Part shown: piece by piece, positions 21,584 to 32,153 of the stretch
Layout of the letters: the number at the start of each line of letters is the position of its first letter
How positions within the stretch are numbered: position 1 is the stretch's first letter
Assembly: GCA_029204225.1 (NCBI GenBank)
Contig: MU832106.1
Coordinates: 23,081 to 87,080, forward strand
Direction of reading: 5' to 3'
Length of the DNA: 64,000 bases
Origin: Diphasiastrum complanatum
Lineage: Eukaryota > Streptophyta > Lycopodiopsida > Lycopodiales > Lycopodiaceae
Notes under the pieces: model-generated
Databases searched by the model: none
What the model was told of the DNA's origin: nothing
The model's input: the letters and a program-made list of their open reading frames with translations, nothing else
Translations under genes and position numbers: made by a program

Positions 21584-22741
21584 TAATTTAGTTGCATTAG
21601 CTAGTATCTCTAATGAAAATGTAAACGACAGTGTTGTTCTTTGGCATAGTCGATTTGGACACGTGAATACAAGATCACTTTCTTATAAACTCTAGAAGCA
21701 AGTTCTCAAAATCACATTCCATCAAAACAAAGCATGTATTGGATCTTGTATATAGCGATCTTTGTGGTCCAATGCCAACTCCGTCCTTAGGAGATGCAAT
21801 AGATTTTATCACTTTCATAGATGATTATTCTAGATGATCTACATTCATGTTCATTAAGCACAAATCTGAAGCTTTTGAATGCTTCAAGAGATTCAAGGCC
21901 ATGGCTGAGACACAAATGTCTACAAAAGTGAAGGCACTCCAAACTGATGGTGGTGGCGAATACATCTCTAACGAGATGTCCGACTACCTGGCTGAACATG
22001 GTATTAGAAGATAGTTCACCACTTCCTATTCACCTCAACAGAACGGGATTGCAGAAAGGAAGAATCGAACTCTTCTCAACTCAGCCAGATCCATGCTACA
22101 TCAAGCACATCTACTTGCAAAGTTCTGGACAGAAGCTATTACCACACCCTGTTACGTGCAGAACAGATCCAGCACCAAGTCCATCAACAACAAAACTCCT
22201 TGTGAAGTTTGGCATGGGCACAAGCCTAGTGTCATCCATTTAAAAATCTTTGGTTGTATATGTTTTGTTCACATTCCTAAACAGCTTAGGAAGAAGCTGG
22301 ATCATAGGACAAATAAATGTATTTTCATTGGCTATCCTGATGAGCATAAAGCTTATAAAGTTTATGATCCATCCACGAATGTAGTATTTGCCTCTAGGGA
22401 TGTAATATTTCAAAAACATACATACTATAATTTCAAACAACCATCGATAAACGATGCTATGTCATTTCATCCTATTTTACATAGCATGAATTCTTCCAAC
22501 GTTGATGTTCCTTCTACAAAACCTACAGCTACAACTATAGAAGCCGAGCAGCCGACAGTACCTATCATCAGACCAGACCAAGCTAGCTCAAGTAGATCTG
22601 GAGAAATTCAAGAAGAAGAAGCACCGCATCCTGGTCAACCAAACGTCCGCAGATCCTCACGGACTCGGACAATTCCTGAGAGGTATGCACCTCAATCATT
22701 TTGGACTTCATCAGAAACCAGAGAGCCTAGCCGAAGCAATT
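21584..22741 (+). pseudogene. Copia E: pre-integrase, integrase and linker
   Basis: The element starts abruptly in the pre-integrase region (VVLWHSRFGHVNTRSL). The integrase core follows: DLVYSDLCGPMPTPS reads with a shift, then FITFIDDYSR, KALQTDGGGEYISNEM, SYSPQQNGIAERKNRTLLN, the C-terminal region KIFGCICFVHIPKQLRKKL and CIFIGYPDEHKAYKVYD, and the linker RRSSRTRTIPERYAPQSFW. Stops lie at the Trp after DDYSR (TGA, about 21836) and at the Gln after GIRR (TAG, about 22012). The 216-codon stretch 22093-22743 is intact. Nothing upstream of the pre-integrase domain survives, so the 5' half is missing. Confidence 0.88.
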
Positions 22742-24288
22742 AACTCCAAGGATGTTGTGAAGTGACAAGAAGCTATGGAAAGCGAGTACAACTCACTTTT
22801 GATGAATCAGACCTGGACACTGGTCGACTTCCCCACTCACAAGAGAGTTATCGACAACAAGCGGATCTTCAAGAAGAAGATCAACTCTGATGGTTCCATT
22901 GCCAAATGGAAAGCACGGCTGGTAGCTAAAGGATTCACTCAAGTCCAAGGAGTGGATTATCAAAAAAATTTCAGTCCTCTCGTCAAGATGCAGTCAATCA
23001 GGCTCTGATTGCGTTAGCAGCCACGAAAGACCTTGAAATGCACCAAATGGATGTCAAGACAACATTTCTCAACGACAATGTCGAAGAGGAACTGTACACC
23101 TTCCAACCGGAAGTATTCAAAGTCAAAGGCCAAGAGCACAAAGTGTGCAAGCTGCACAAAGCAATCTATGGTCTGAAACATGCCGCAAGAGCATAATTCG
23201 ATAGAATCAACTCTTATCTCATTCAATTGGGATTTGCAAACAATTCAGCTAAATGTAATGTCTATTCAAAGCATATAGGCACGAATTTAGTTCACATAGC
23301 TCTTTACGTCATTTAATCTGTCTAACGACACTTCTCTACTGCACACTACTAAAAGTGATCTGTCAAAGGAATTTGACATGACTAATTTAGGAGTTGTCCA
23401 TTCTTTGCTAGGAATTCACATTGCTAGAAATAGGCTTCAGAAGAAGATCTATATTAGCCAGCAGACATATCTGAAAGGCATTTTAGAAAATTTTCATATG
23501 TCTGATTGCAAACTCATTGATACTCCAATGGATCCAAGTATAGTATTGACTAAATCTACTTGTGCTGATTCTGATAGTGAAGTACTCGACATAGCAAAGT
23601 ACCCTTATCATTCACTAATAGGATCTTTAATGTATGCAATGTTGTGTACTAGACCAAATTTAGCATACATTGTTAGCACATTAAGTCAATTCATGTCTAA
23701 TCCTAGGATCTCTCATTGGAAAGCATTAAAAAGAGTGATGAGATATATTCAAGAAAGTTTAGATCACTTCTTATGTTATGATGGAAATGTTATCAACCCA
23801 CTCGTCCTGCGATGCTATTCCGACTCAGATTGGGGAGGAACAGTCTCTACCAGAAAATCTACCTCCGAGTTCTGTTTCTATCTGGCAAGGGGACTGATTT
23901 CGTGGAACTCAAGGAAGCAAAAATCAGATGCGCTTTCTTCGACAGAGGTAGTGTACATTGCAACATGCCAAGCTTCAAAAGAAACTGTATGGATCAGTTT
24001 ATTACTTCACGACTTACATCGCACTCATTCAATGCTACCACCATTCTGTGTGACAACTTGAGCTGTATTTCATTGTCACTGAATTCCAGATGTCATGGCA
24101 AATCCAAGCACATAGAAATCCAGTATCATTTCATTCGGGAGAAAGTTTTCTCGGGGAAAGTAATCCTTCAATACTGCTCCAGAACAGAAATGGCCGCAAA
24201 CATCTTCACCAAAGCGCTTTCCAGGATCAAGCACCAAAAGTTCTTCAACATGCTAAACCTGACGAAGATACCAAGGCACCAACCGTGA
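22742..24288 (+). pseudogene. Copia E: RT and RNase H
   Basis: RT starts MESEYNSLLMNQTWTLVDFP, continues RLVAKGFTQVQGVDYQKNFS and, after a shift near 23006, EMHQMDVKTTFLNDNVEEE and AIYGLKHAARA, followed by TAA at the conserved Trp codon. The region around the YVDD active site (about 23300-23345) is scrambled by small indels. From 23378 the frame is intact again: CLGI-type LLGIHIARNRLQKKIYISQQ, SLIGSLMYAMLCTRP and RNase H YSDSDWGGTVSTRKS. A shift near 23990-24060 leads to CDNLSCISLSLN, GKSKHIEIQYHFIREK and ADIFTKAL-type ANIFTKALSRIKHQKF. A polypurine tract AAGGGGGAC (24293-24301) and the LTR follow directly. Confidence 0.9.
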
Positions 24289-24301
24289 CCTTAAGGGGGA
24301 C

Positions 24302-25074
24302 TGTTGAAAATTAAGCCCACAGTTGTCTCCTTGGAATCATAACTTAGACAACCAATTTATTTGAAGGACGTCTACAACAGACTTCTGGTTGATCTCCAGC
24401 AAAGGATAACCAATCCCATCATAATTTCAAGTTCAGATGTTAAGTTTGATAACTTGAAGTCATTTAAGACTTGGCCATCTTCGAGGACTTCCACAAACTT
24501 GCATTTGGAACAAGTCTACAGATTTACATTACTTTTTGAACAGTCTGCAGAAATGCACTAATTGTCGCAGTTCACATTTTTTGCACTTTCCCGAATACTA
24601 CAACACTTACCTTCGATTTCACCTTTTTTTGCATTTTTTTGAAAAATGTGAAGAGAGAGAAAATTCCAGAAGGTCCTCTATTTTTAAGGGTTAAACTATT
24701 AAAGACACCTTCGTCAATTTTTTATGGGCAGCTTAAACTTGTTATAAGATCACATTCGGTTCTTTCGCTTTTTCCAAAAAGTGTGAGAAAGTTGAACTGC
24801 TAAAGACATCTTCGCCTTTTGAGGGCACCTTCAACTTTCTAAGGGCACCTTAAAACTCGTTTAAAGACACCTTCGGCTTTTTTGCAAAACACCCGAAAGG
24901 AGACAAAATGTCGAAGGTTGTCTATTTTGAACGAGGAACGTTCTCAGCCACTTCCCAAAATTTGTGAAGTGAGAGAAAACCACTTCACGTAAAATGCGAA
25001 GTGAGAGATTTTGCGACGTCCTCGTCCACGTCAACGTACCTGATTTGTTGACCGTATATATACTATAGAGTCAT
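24302..25074 (+). repeat. 3' LTR of copia E (3'-truncated)
   Basis: Begins TGTTGAAAATTAAGCCCACA right after the polypurine tract. It is shared in inverted orientation with 37850-38696. The U3-like part is built of reiterated words such as GGGCACCTTCAACTTTC, GACACCTTCGGCTTTTTTGC and GTCGAAGG, and contains a short palindrome CACTTCACGTAAAATGCGAAGTG. A TATA-like CGTATATATACTATAG lies near 25045-25065. Homology to the second copy stops near 25074, where a minus-strand LTR piece of another family begins. Confidence 0.75.
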
Positions 25075-25300
25075 GCCTAGTAGGTGACTAGTTGGTCAAT
25101 TTTTCACCTTAAACTTAGGTGTAGGTCCTATAATCTAGGAATCACTACCAAAATGACATGACTAGCCCTTTAGACTTGATCTAACCTATAGTAGGGTAGG
25201 TTTCTCACGTGGCTCCATGGCCTCACATGTGTGGCACACACTTATATATTACATGGTTTTTTATCAAGTTAGATTTGCCAATTTTTGGCAATTCTTCACA
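25075..25300 (-). repeat. LTR fragment of a diverged minus-strand copia
   Basis: On the minus strand the piece starts TGTGAAGAATTGCC at 25300, preceded by a purine-rich TAAATTTGAGGAG, matching the LTR/polypurine layout of copia C. Only about 226 bases remain before the copia E LTR takes over. Confidence 0.5.
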
Positions 25301-25508
25301 CTCCTCAAATTTAGCTTGATCTATTTACAAATCTCTTGCTAGATGAATGAATGCTTTTAGAAGTGTCTAAAAAATCCAGCTACAAATAAGGAACTTTTGA
25401 GACTCCAATAGAGAATGATGTTTATGAAGGATCTTTCACCACCTCTTAAAGGATCCCTTAAAAGATGCTCCACAAATGTGTCTATTTACATGTAGCACAC
25501 TTCAACAA
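25301..25508. other. Polypurine tract and decayed 3' internal sequence
   Basis: Non-coding remainder between the LTR fragment and the long diverged open frame. RT and RNase H, expected here in a complete element, are deleted. Confidence 0.4.
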
Positions 25509-26522
25509 CTATACGTCATTCCAAGCCATGGATTCCAATGCATTTTGTGCACTTGATGATACATCAATAAAACTATTAAGTGCATACATAATGTTGTCAA
25601 AGACAACTTGCCTTGCTTGATCCATATGATTGAGCCTTGATGGCTCCATCTTGATACTCAAGGTTCTTCTTGGAGTCCTCGAGTCTTGAGCTTGCTCCTC
25701 CACTTGACTTGACTCCAAACCATCAATGAATTGAATAAGGTGTTGATCCAAAGGTGCTTCTTCAAGTTTACAAATCTTCCACTCTTTAAAGATCACATTT
25801 CCACCATTGACAAATTCTTTGGTGGAAAACAAGTAGATTCTACAATCTCTACTTGAAGAGCAAAACACTACCATTATTCCTATCATTGAAATAGGATAAT
25901 CTTTGGTCCTTACATTGGAATGATCATGCTCAAAGCATGTGGACCCAAAGATTTCCAATACAAATGATGTTGCATCTTTTATGACACTATTCAAACTATT
26001 ACAAAAATAGTAATTCAATGAAATTGTTTTATCAACAACAAATGGAGATTTGAAAGCATCTAATTTCATTGTCTTGTCATAAAGAGTACTGAACATCATA
26101 GATCTTAAAGATAAGCAAAAAGTCACTCCATGTCTACTAAAACTATTCAACAAGTACTCAAAGATAGTAAACTCTCCAATGCTCACCATCCTTGCAAGAT
26201 GCACACTTGAATGGAAAATTTGCATGCAATTTGATGACTCAGCCTTTGTCAATGAAGACCTCCTTGGAACTCTCATGCTTTGATGCTGATCCTCAAGTTC
26301 TTCCTCCTTTTGATCCTCCTTCTCAATGCAAGCAAGATCACACTTTGCCAAGATCTCCTCTTGAGTGATCTCCTCCTTTGCCAAGCTCACACTCTCAAAA
26401 GCAACACTAGTTTCCAACTTAAAAAATCTTCCATGTTTAAATCCCTTTGCAATGCAAACATCATTCTTAAAAATGGAACAAACACTATGCTCAAAGTGGA
26501 CCATCCAAGAGTTGACCAACAC
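25509..26522 (-). CDS. Diverged copia-derived open frame, 337 codons
   Basis: An uninterrupted minus-strand frame with weak but consistent similarity to the copia integrase C-terminus and linker. FVLEIFGSTCFEHDHSNVR corresponds to the LRVFGC-CFVH block, MIGIMVVFCSSSRDCRIYLF to the GYSS-KAYRIY block, and RTPRRTLSIKMEPSRLNH to the RTPRRS linker. It ends ALESMAWNDV, exactly where RT would begin. The N-terminal third is acidic (KEEELEDQHQS) and includes RRSSLTKAESSN, a second linker-like piece. The many changes at otherwise conserved positions contrast with the lack of any stop over 1 kb. It could be chance survival, a recent composite or a co-opted fragment; no catalytic Asp/Glu set is present, so it cannot be an active integrase. 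Confidence 0.5.
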   Translation of the reverse strand: MLVNSWMVHFEHSVCSIFKNDVCIAKGFKHGRFFKLETSVAFESVSLAKEEITQEEILAKCDLACIEKEDQKEEELEDQHQSMRVPRRSSLTKAESSNCMQIFHSSVHLARMVSIGEFTIFEYLLNSFSRHGVTFCLSLRSMMFSTLYDKTMKLDAFKSPFVVDKTISLNYYFCNSLNSVIKDATSFVLEIFGSTCFEHDHSNVRTKDYPISMIGIMVVFCSSSRDCRIYLFSTKEFVNGGNVIFKEWKICKLEEAPLDQHLIQFIDGLESSQVEEQAQDSRTPRRTLSIKMEPSRLNHMDQARQVVFDNIMYALNSFIDVSSSAQNALESMAWNDV

Positions 26523-26855
26523 TTAGCATATTCTTGGTGATTGATGGTACATAATTTTGGAATTCATGCTCAAGCCCAATTCCATCAAGTAATGAGCATC
26601 CTGGAAAACTCTGCTCATACCCATCTTAGAAAAAACCACGAAAAGAAAAAAGGATCAAAAAATTATTATAGCAAAAATTTTAGTCGTATTTTTTAGAATT
26701 TTTCGATACTATATCAACTCAAAAAATTTGAGATTTTTCGATACCCAAAGTCAGAATTTTTCGATATGGGATCAACTCGAAAAATCCATAATTTATCGAG
26801 TCATTGTAATTTTTTGAGTCTTTGTATATTCTCGAGTTTTTGTAAATTTCGATAT
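26523..26855. repeat. Spacer with reiterated TTTTTCGATA words
   Basis: From about 26690 the word AATTTTTCGATA and its reverse complement TCGAAAAAT recur at irregular 30-40-base spacing, giving several possible hairpins. No coding content is seen. It sits immediately upstream of the copia F LTR and may be an older insertion target or an LTR remnant. Confidence 0.4.
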
Positions 26856-27242
26856 TGTCGGTCTAAAATCTGACCCAACGACTTTGCGTTGATAGTCCGC
26901 CCACTTTGTACATGCATTAATATAATGAGACGGTTGTAATAACTGCAACAGAAGGTAGTTGTAGATCTTTTGTAAGATATTATCCTAGAATCTACATCAG
27001 AAAACTTCTTCTGATTATTTGAGTTTTGATCTATCAATGAACTCAGCTGAAGCCGTTTTTGCGCCAACTTCAAGCTCTTGTACTCATGTTTTAATAATTA
27101 TCAGAGTGCAAGTTTTGTCCACTATGTTTGTTCTATTGCACATTGTAATATGCGATCCATCTTGAATTCTAACTGATAACACACACACACACACACACAC
27201 TTCCGCTGCAAATGTTGATTTTTTTTTCTCTGATTTTCGACA
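26856..27242 (+). repeat. 5' LTR of copia F
   Basis: Inferred from a TG start (TGTCGGTCTAAAATCTGACC, 26856) and a CA end at 27242 immediately before a primer-binding-like TGGTATTGGAGC (27243-27254). It includes a (CA)n run at 27178-27200 close to its 3' end. There is no second LTR copy in the window, so the left boundary is tentative. Confidence 0.5.
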
Positions 27243-27254
27243 TGGTATTGGAGC
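27243..27254 (+). promoter_or_regulatory. Primer-binding site of copia F (variant)
   Basis: TGGTATTGGAGC resembles the initiator tRNA-Met site TGGTATCAGAGC used by plant copia elements, with two changes. It directly follows the LTR end CA and precedes gag. Confidence 0.6.
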
Positions 27255-27289
27255 GAGTGGCTCAGTAATCTACATTTTTATCGCGGATT

Positions 27290-28297
27290 CAGTCTTGTGT
27301 CTATCAAGACTTCATCTCAGCAAGTGTGCAACCAACAGTTTCACGTTATTGTTGTTTCTACCAACGATACCCCACACAATACCAGAATGGATTCGAGTTC
27401 TAGTTTTTCTCTGATTGACAAGAGAGAACTACCATCGCTGAAAGTTCAAGATGAGAGTCGTTTTAATAGCCAAGGAACTATGGGACATAGTTGATGGTGC
27501 CGAAGTCAAACCAAAGGGAGATGCAACTGGCATCACCAAATGGAGGCAACGAGATGGCAAGGCTTTTTTCTTAATCACATTAAATATCAAAGACTCCCAG
27601 ATCAGTCACATTTGATCTGCTCAGAAAGCCAAGGACGTCTGGCATCCTAGCAACACTTTATTACATTAGAGATGTCACATCTAGACTCCATTTGAGGAAG
27701 AAGCTCTTCACATTGAGGATGTTTGACGCAGACACTATTTCCAGCCATCTTAATACCTTCAAAAATCTTATGGAGCAGATGACTGCCACATGATTGAACA
27801 TTGAGAATTCAGATGCAGTAGTGACTCTTTTATCGAGCCTCCTTGAAGCCTATGAAACTTGAATCACGGCCATTTTGACCCAAAAACAACTTACTCTATC
27901 AAGAGTTATTTCAATGTTGCTACAAGAGGAGATCAGAAGAAATGCTTCTTTCTCAGGCTCAGGATCTGATCCTTGAGCTCTTTACACAAAAAGAAGTCAG
28001 AAGTTCAAGTCAAAAAAATTCACAAAATTTGATTTTAGAAAAAGGAGCAACATGCAGCCATGATTGAATTTTGGCTCTAGGTCAAATTTTGGCTCAAGGT
28101 CAAATTTTAACTCAGGATCAAATTATGGCTCAAGGTCGAATTCAAATTTTCCTTCATCATTTTAGCTAATGCAGAAACTCTTCTGCAAGTACTATAAGAG
28201 GACTGGTCATCTCATTAAGGACTGCAAAATACTCAAGCACAACAATGAAAAGAAGAAGTAGTTCCAACAACAAGCAAATGTTGCCTCAACCAGTAAC
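27290..28297 (+). pseudogene. Copia F: gag (broken)
   Basis: Gag coding is visible in pieces: AKELWDIVDGAEVKP and KWRQRDGKAFFLITLNIKDS (N-terminal capsid helices), LHLRKKLFTLRMFDADTIS (UBN2-type core), then a Gly/Ser/Asn-rich stretch with reiterated GSRSNFGS-like words (about 28060-28150), and a zinc-knuckle region FCKYYKRTGHLIKDCK in which the second Cys reads Tyr. Several stops and shifts break it. It is the same gag family as 7561-8282, where KELYDVV appears. Confidence 0.75.
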
Positions 28298-28962
28298 TTG
28301 ATCCAGCATGAAGAGGAGGATGAAGTTGCCTTTATGACCAAGGCCAAAAATTTACAAGATATCGATTCTTGGTACCTAGACTCTGGAGCAACTCAACACA
28401 TGACCCCTCATCGGGACTGGTTCCAAAACTACAAAACTTTTAGCCATTCTAGAGTTGTGCAGCCTGGAGACAACTCAACACATTCTATTGAAGGTGAAGA
28501 GACGGTCAGGGTCGAATTTCAGAGAGGTGTTGTTAAGTTGTTGTCCAATGTTCTGTATATTTCAAATCTTACAAAGAATATGCTTTCTATAAGCAAAATC
28601 ACTGATTCTGGTTGTAGGGTCGAATTCGATACAGAGGGCTGCACTATTATTGAAAAATCTAGAAAAGTCCTAGCTTATGGTAGAAGATGTGGCTACCTTT
28701 ACAAATGAAATCACTATTATTCTGCAAGTAATCAAGCTCTTATTTCTACGTCTGAATCAAATCATTTGCTGTGGCATTTCAAACTAGGCCATTTAAATTT
28801 CAAGAGTATTCAAAAAATGTCAAAATAGAACATAGTGCAAGATCTTCTTTCTATTAGCAAATCCGATTCTCTATGTGAAAGTTGTATTATCAGCAAGCAT
28901 GTTAGAAGTCCATTTACTTCAGATTTTGTTCATACTTCTAAAAAGTTTCTAAATCATTGTCG
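28298..28962 (+). pseudogene. Copia F: protease and pre-integrase
   Basis: A 136-codon frame carries the protease: DSWYLDSGATQHMTPH (active site intact), VQPGDNSTHSIEGEE, LYISNLTKNMLSISKITDSG and YGRRCGYLYK, then TGA. In frame after the stop follow HLLWHFKLGHLNFKSIQ (pre-integrase) and CESCIISKHVRSPF. The element is lost near 28965 and an RNase H scrap of another copia family follows, so integrase core and RT are missing here. Confidence 0.85.
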
Positions 28963-28988
28963 TTAAACTCCATGTAATTCTGCAAACT

Positions 28989-29500
28989 GTGAAAAACACT
29001 TGTAATTCTGCAATTGGTAAGAAGGAGAATATTCCAACACTTCTATGGATCAAAAGGCTACTAATGGAGCTGAAGGTCATGATTTTACATGCTATTCCAA
29101 TCATTTATAATGAAAACATTTCAGCCCAACACTGGATTTTTGACTCTATACATAGTATAAAGTGTATCCCACGCACTTTTAGATATAATTATCTGTTTAA
29201 AATTTAGGACTGTATTTATACACATGAATTAGCTTGTAACATTAAGCTAATCATTTTTGTAATTGTAAAATGAAATTAGTATCAATAGAGGTACAATGAA
29301 AAGATATATTGCGAGTGCAAACAATGCAAAGGATTGAAAATTCTTGCCACAGACCCAATCTTCCATGCAAGGTCAAAGCATATTGAGATCTCTCATCATT
29401 TTGTGAGAGAAAAGGTGCAATCTAAGGAGGTATCTTTGGAGCATGTGGTGAATGTATTGCTGATATTCTCACTAAACCACTTCAAAGAGCTGCATTTGTG
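28989..29500 (+). pseudogene. C-family copia RNase H scrap with a 210-bp interruption
   Basis: The plus strand reads LWIKRLLMELKVM and IPIIYNENISAQ, is interrupted at 29131-29340 by unrelated AT-rich sequence, and resumes TDPIFHARSKHIEISHHFVR through to the end of RNase H with a shift near 29455. This is the RNase H of the copia C family (compare IKCDNISTQALANNPIF at 18.4-18.7 kb). It is followed by a polypurine tract GAGGAGGAG (29551-29559). Confidence 0.8.
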
Positions 29501-29559
29501 AAGTGCCCTTGGATTGATAAGCAATTCTATGTTATCTACAAACTAGTTATGAGGAGGAG

Positions 29560-29870
29560 TGTTAAAATTACACAAGCTAGTTTGATTTTTTCACTCGTAA
29601 ATTGCATTGAGGCCATGTTGTGGGATGTCAGACATGCCAACAGCATAAGATACTCTTTTCTAAGTCATATCCCTAACCTAGCTTTGGAATGGCACCTTTG
29701 GAATGGGGCCGAATTGTTCATATAGGCTAGAGAGATTCTAGGAGCTCATTTTCATGGCCTATCAATAACATTGAACACTACATGTTCTGCAAATTGCACT
29801 GCACAAGCCCCTTTCAAAACTTCTTCCAATTAGTTTATGCAGCATAAAAGCATTGAAATATAAGTATCTC
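29560..29870 (+). repeat. 3' LTR start of the C-family scrap
   Basis: TGTTAAAATTACACAAGC at 29560 directly follows the polypurine tract. The LTR runs into minus-strand gag of the next element by about 29870, so it is truncated. Confidence 0.55.
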
Positions 29871-29879
29871 AACATTGAT

Positions 29880-30357
29880 CAAAGTCATCCTTCAAGCCAT
29901 TGAGGATAATTTCAATAGTTCACCTTGGTTGATGGGGTATCCAATGCATGCAAGCTCTCTATGGATGTCCTTCACTCTCAAAACATAGTTGGATGCATTC
30001 TCATCAATTCTTTGAAAACTTTGGAAAATTTTATTCCTTAGTGAGTAGTTTAGAGGTATTCTTGGCCTCAGATATGGCTTTAAGTGTGTCCCAAGCCTCC
30101 TTGGCCGAGGTGCAAGCACCAATTTCTCTCAACACTTCATTTGAAACATTCATTTTTATATAGTGAAGAGCCATTCTAGCTCTTTTCTTGTACCTTCGGG
30201 CTTCTTGAAGCAATTGAGGCTCCTCCTCAAGTCCAAGGACAATATCCATCACATATTGGAGGATCAAAATTGACTCCCTCCTCACCTTCCAAATAGAGTT
30301 ATTGGACGTTGTTAATCTCTCACTAGGCTCCAAGAGAAAGGATCCCAAGGAAGCCAT
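29880..30357 (-). pseudogene. Copia gag on the minus strand (family of copia D)
   Basis: ATG at 30357 starts MASLGSFLLEPSERLTTSNN, typical of a gag N-terminus, then RESILILQYVMDIVLGLEEE, ALHYIKMNVSNEVLREIG and AWDTLKAISEAKNTSKLL. After a shift near 30040 it continues NASNYVLRVKDIHRELACIG and the frame ends in the C-terminal capsid region. The plus-strand copia D gag at 44.1-44.7 kb is a relative (ALHMIKMNVTNELLKEIG). The zinc knuckle and everything downstream are missing: plus-strand LTR sequence begins at about 29870. Confidence 0.82.
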
Positions 30358-31088
30358 GAAAACTTGAGAAAGTGTTTTGTAATAGATCAAAAAGTGTTGC
30401 TTCTCTGTCAATAATGGATTCAATAATGGTGTCCCAACTCCAATTTGAGATCTTGCATTGAGATCAATCTCACTAGCTCTACCAATCTCTCTCAAACTAG
30501 ATCAAACTCTCATCCAAAGATGAAGCAAGAAAAAAATTTGGGCCAACTTCACTCAATCATTTGTAAAGCATTAAAAAAATCCACAAAACACTCAAATATA
30601 ATTGATTTGTATGAAACTATGTGACTATGACCTCAAAATGTTGCCTAGATCTCAACTAGACAAGATTGGCAGGCTTTTTCTTGAGCTTTTGGATCAAACA
30701 AGCTTGATATGGGTAAATCTTGGTGTGTCCAACCAGGTTAGGTGCCCTACCCACCTTGATTCAAATGGCTATAACTTCCACAAGACACATCCAATTGGTT
30801 GAAAAAAATTGCAACACAATCTAGATCCACTAGCTTTTTGTCAAGCTATCAAGCACTAAATTTGGATCACACTTGAAGGAGAACCACTTGGTCAAAATGG
30901 ACTAATCTTCACACGTGTATAAGTACTGAAATCTATACAATACCAGGTTGGATCCAAAAACTATGATTTGGACCCCTCTTGATCCAAAAATCACCTTGAA
31001 GGCTATGGAGATGCAATTACACTCACAAGGTCTAGATTTCAAGCCAAATTTTTCATCACTCTTGATGTGTGCATGATTATCTTAGGTA
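30358..31088. other. 5' untranslated region between primer-binding site and gag
   Basis: About 730 bases of leader on the minus strand with no coding content. A leader of this length is found in the related elements here too (about 590 bases in copia D and at 39.4-39.9 kb). Confidence 0.5.
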
Positions 31089-31101
31089 GGCTCTAATACC
31101 A
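31089..31101 (-). promoter_or_regulatory. Primer-binding site, tRNA-Met type
   Basis: The minus strand reads TGGTATTAGAGCC directly after the LTR end CTTCACA. It is one base different from TGGTATCAGAGCC, the complement of initiator tRNA-Met 3' end. Confidence 0.85.
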
Positions 31102-31771
31102 TGTGAAGTTTTCACACATGTGGAGACAGCCCAAATGTGTGATTGATCTCCTAAGACGTGGGTGATTGCACAAAGATGAAGTTATAGATGGATTTCAAGA
31201 TCTATCTCACAAATCTAAGGCAAGAGCACATAGAATCATGCATAAATTATTCACCAAAGTACATTCACACGTGTGGGCAACTCATAATGAAAAAAAACTA
31301 AGTATATAAAAGGCTTGCTCTCGAGTAGAGAGAGAATCCAAGTACAAGCTCTCAGGTAGAGAGAGAAAGCAAGAAAAACTCTAAGTGTAGAAACTCTCAC
31401 AATCTCCAAAAACTAAGTGTAGAATGGTTCCCTCTCACATACTAGTAGTAACTCAAGGTAGGGACAGTGAAATATGATTGGACCCCTTCTTTTTCTCCTC
31501 CTAATTTGATTGGCTTAGTGACATAAGGGCCCTCAAATTTGATTGGACCAATTTCATGGATCTCCCTGTTTTGATTGGTCACATGATCTAAAGACAACTC
31601 ATAAGAAAGTGTCACTCACCCTCTCTCATCATGACAAATGTAGAAATATTAAGCTATCTCGAGCCACATCACACTCCAAATTTGGCCCTATCACCTACTA
31701 GCATGTGTATAAGGACTAAAAAAGTCTAGACACCCCTAAACTCAACATAGATAACTTTTACCAAATTTTCA
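31102..31771 (-). repeat. LTR serving both as 3' LTR and as 5' LTR
   Basis: On the minus strand it begins TGAAAATTTGG at 31771, preceded by a polypurine tract AAGGAGGAGCG (31772-31782), and ends CTTCACA at 31102, followed by the primer-binding site: a complete 670-base LTR with TG/CA ends. TATA-like TTTTATATAC lies near 31300. The U3 part has several CCAATCA words (ATTGG on the plus strand near 31470, 31510, 31545 and 31575). Upstream of it on the minus strand is the end of RNase H; downstream is gag. Confidence 0.8.
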
Positions 31772-31796
31772 CGCTCCTCCTTAAAAGATATCTATT

Positions 31797-32153
31797 CTAA
31801 TTTAGCATAGATCTGGAAATCAAGCCAAGCTTGGATCTAAGCTTGATGAAGGAACTCTTGAGCAATGGCTTGGTGAGAAGATCGACAATGCAAGATGATG
31901 ATCCAATGTGCTCCAAGTTGATCTCTCCTCCAATAAGCTTTTCACTTACAAAATGATGTGCAACTTCAATATGCTTACTCCTTGCATGAAAGATAGGATT
32001 GTTGGCAAGGCCTTGGGCTAAGATGTTGTCACACTTAATCATAGGTATATCATCACCCATGACGCACTTGAGCTCCAATAATAGTCTTTTGATCCATGGC
32101 ACCTCTCTTGTTGTTGTTGTAAGGGCCTTATACTCAGCCTCACAAAGTGTCAC
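31797..32153 (-). pseudogene. Copia RNase H C-terminal part
   Basis: The frame begins CEAEYKALTTTTREVPWIKR and continues MIKCDNILAQGLANNPIFHA, RSKHIEVAHHFVSEKLIGGE and IVDLLTKPLLKSSFIKLRSK to a normal stop, then polypurine tract and LTR. It is the copia C family (closely similar to the end of the 689-codon frame). Catalytic Glu in CEAEYK and Asp in KCDN are present. Upstream, RT is absent: at about 32150 the sequence switches to a copy of the LTR start. Confidence 0.88.
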
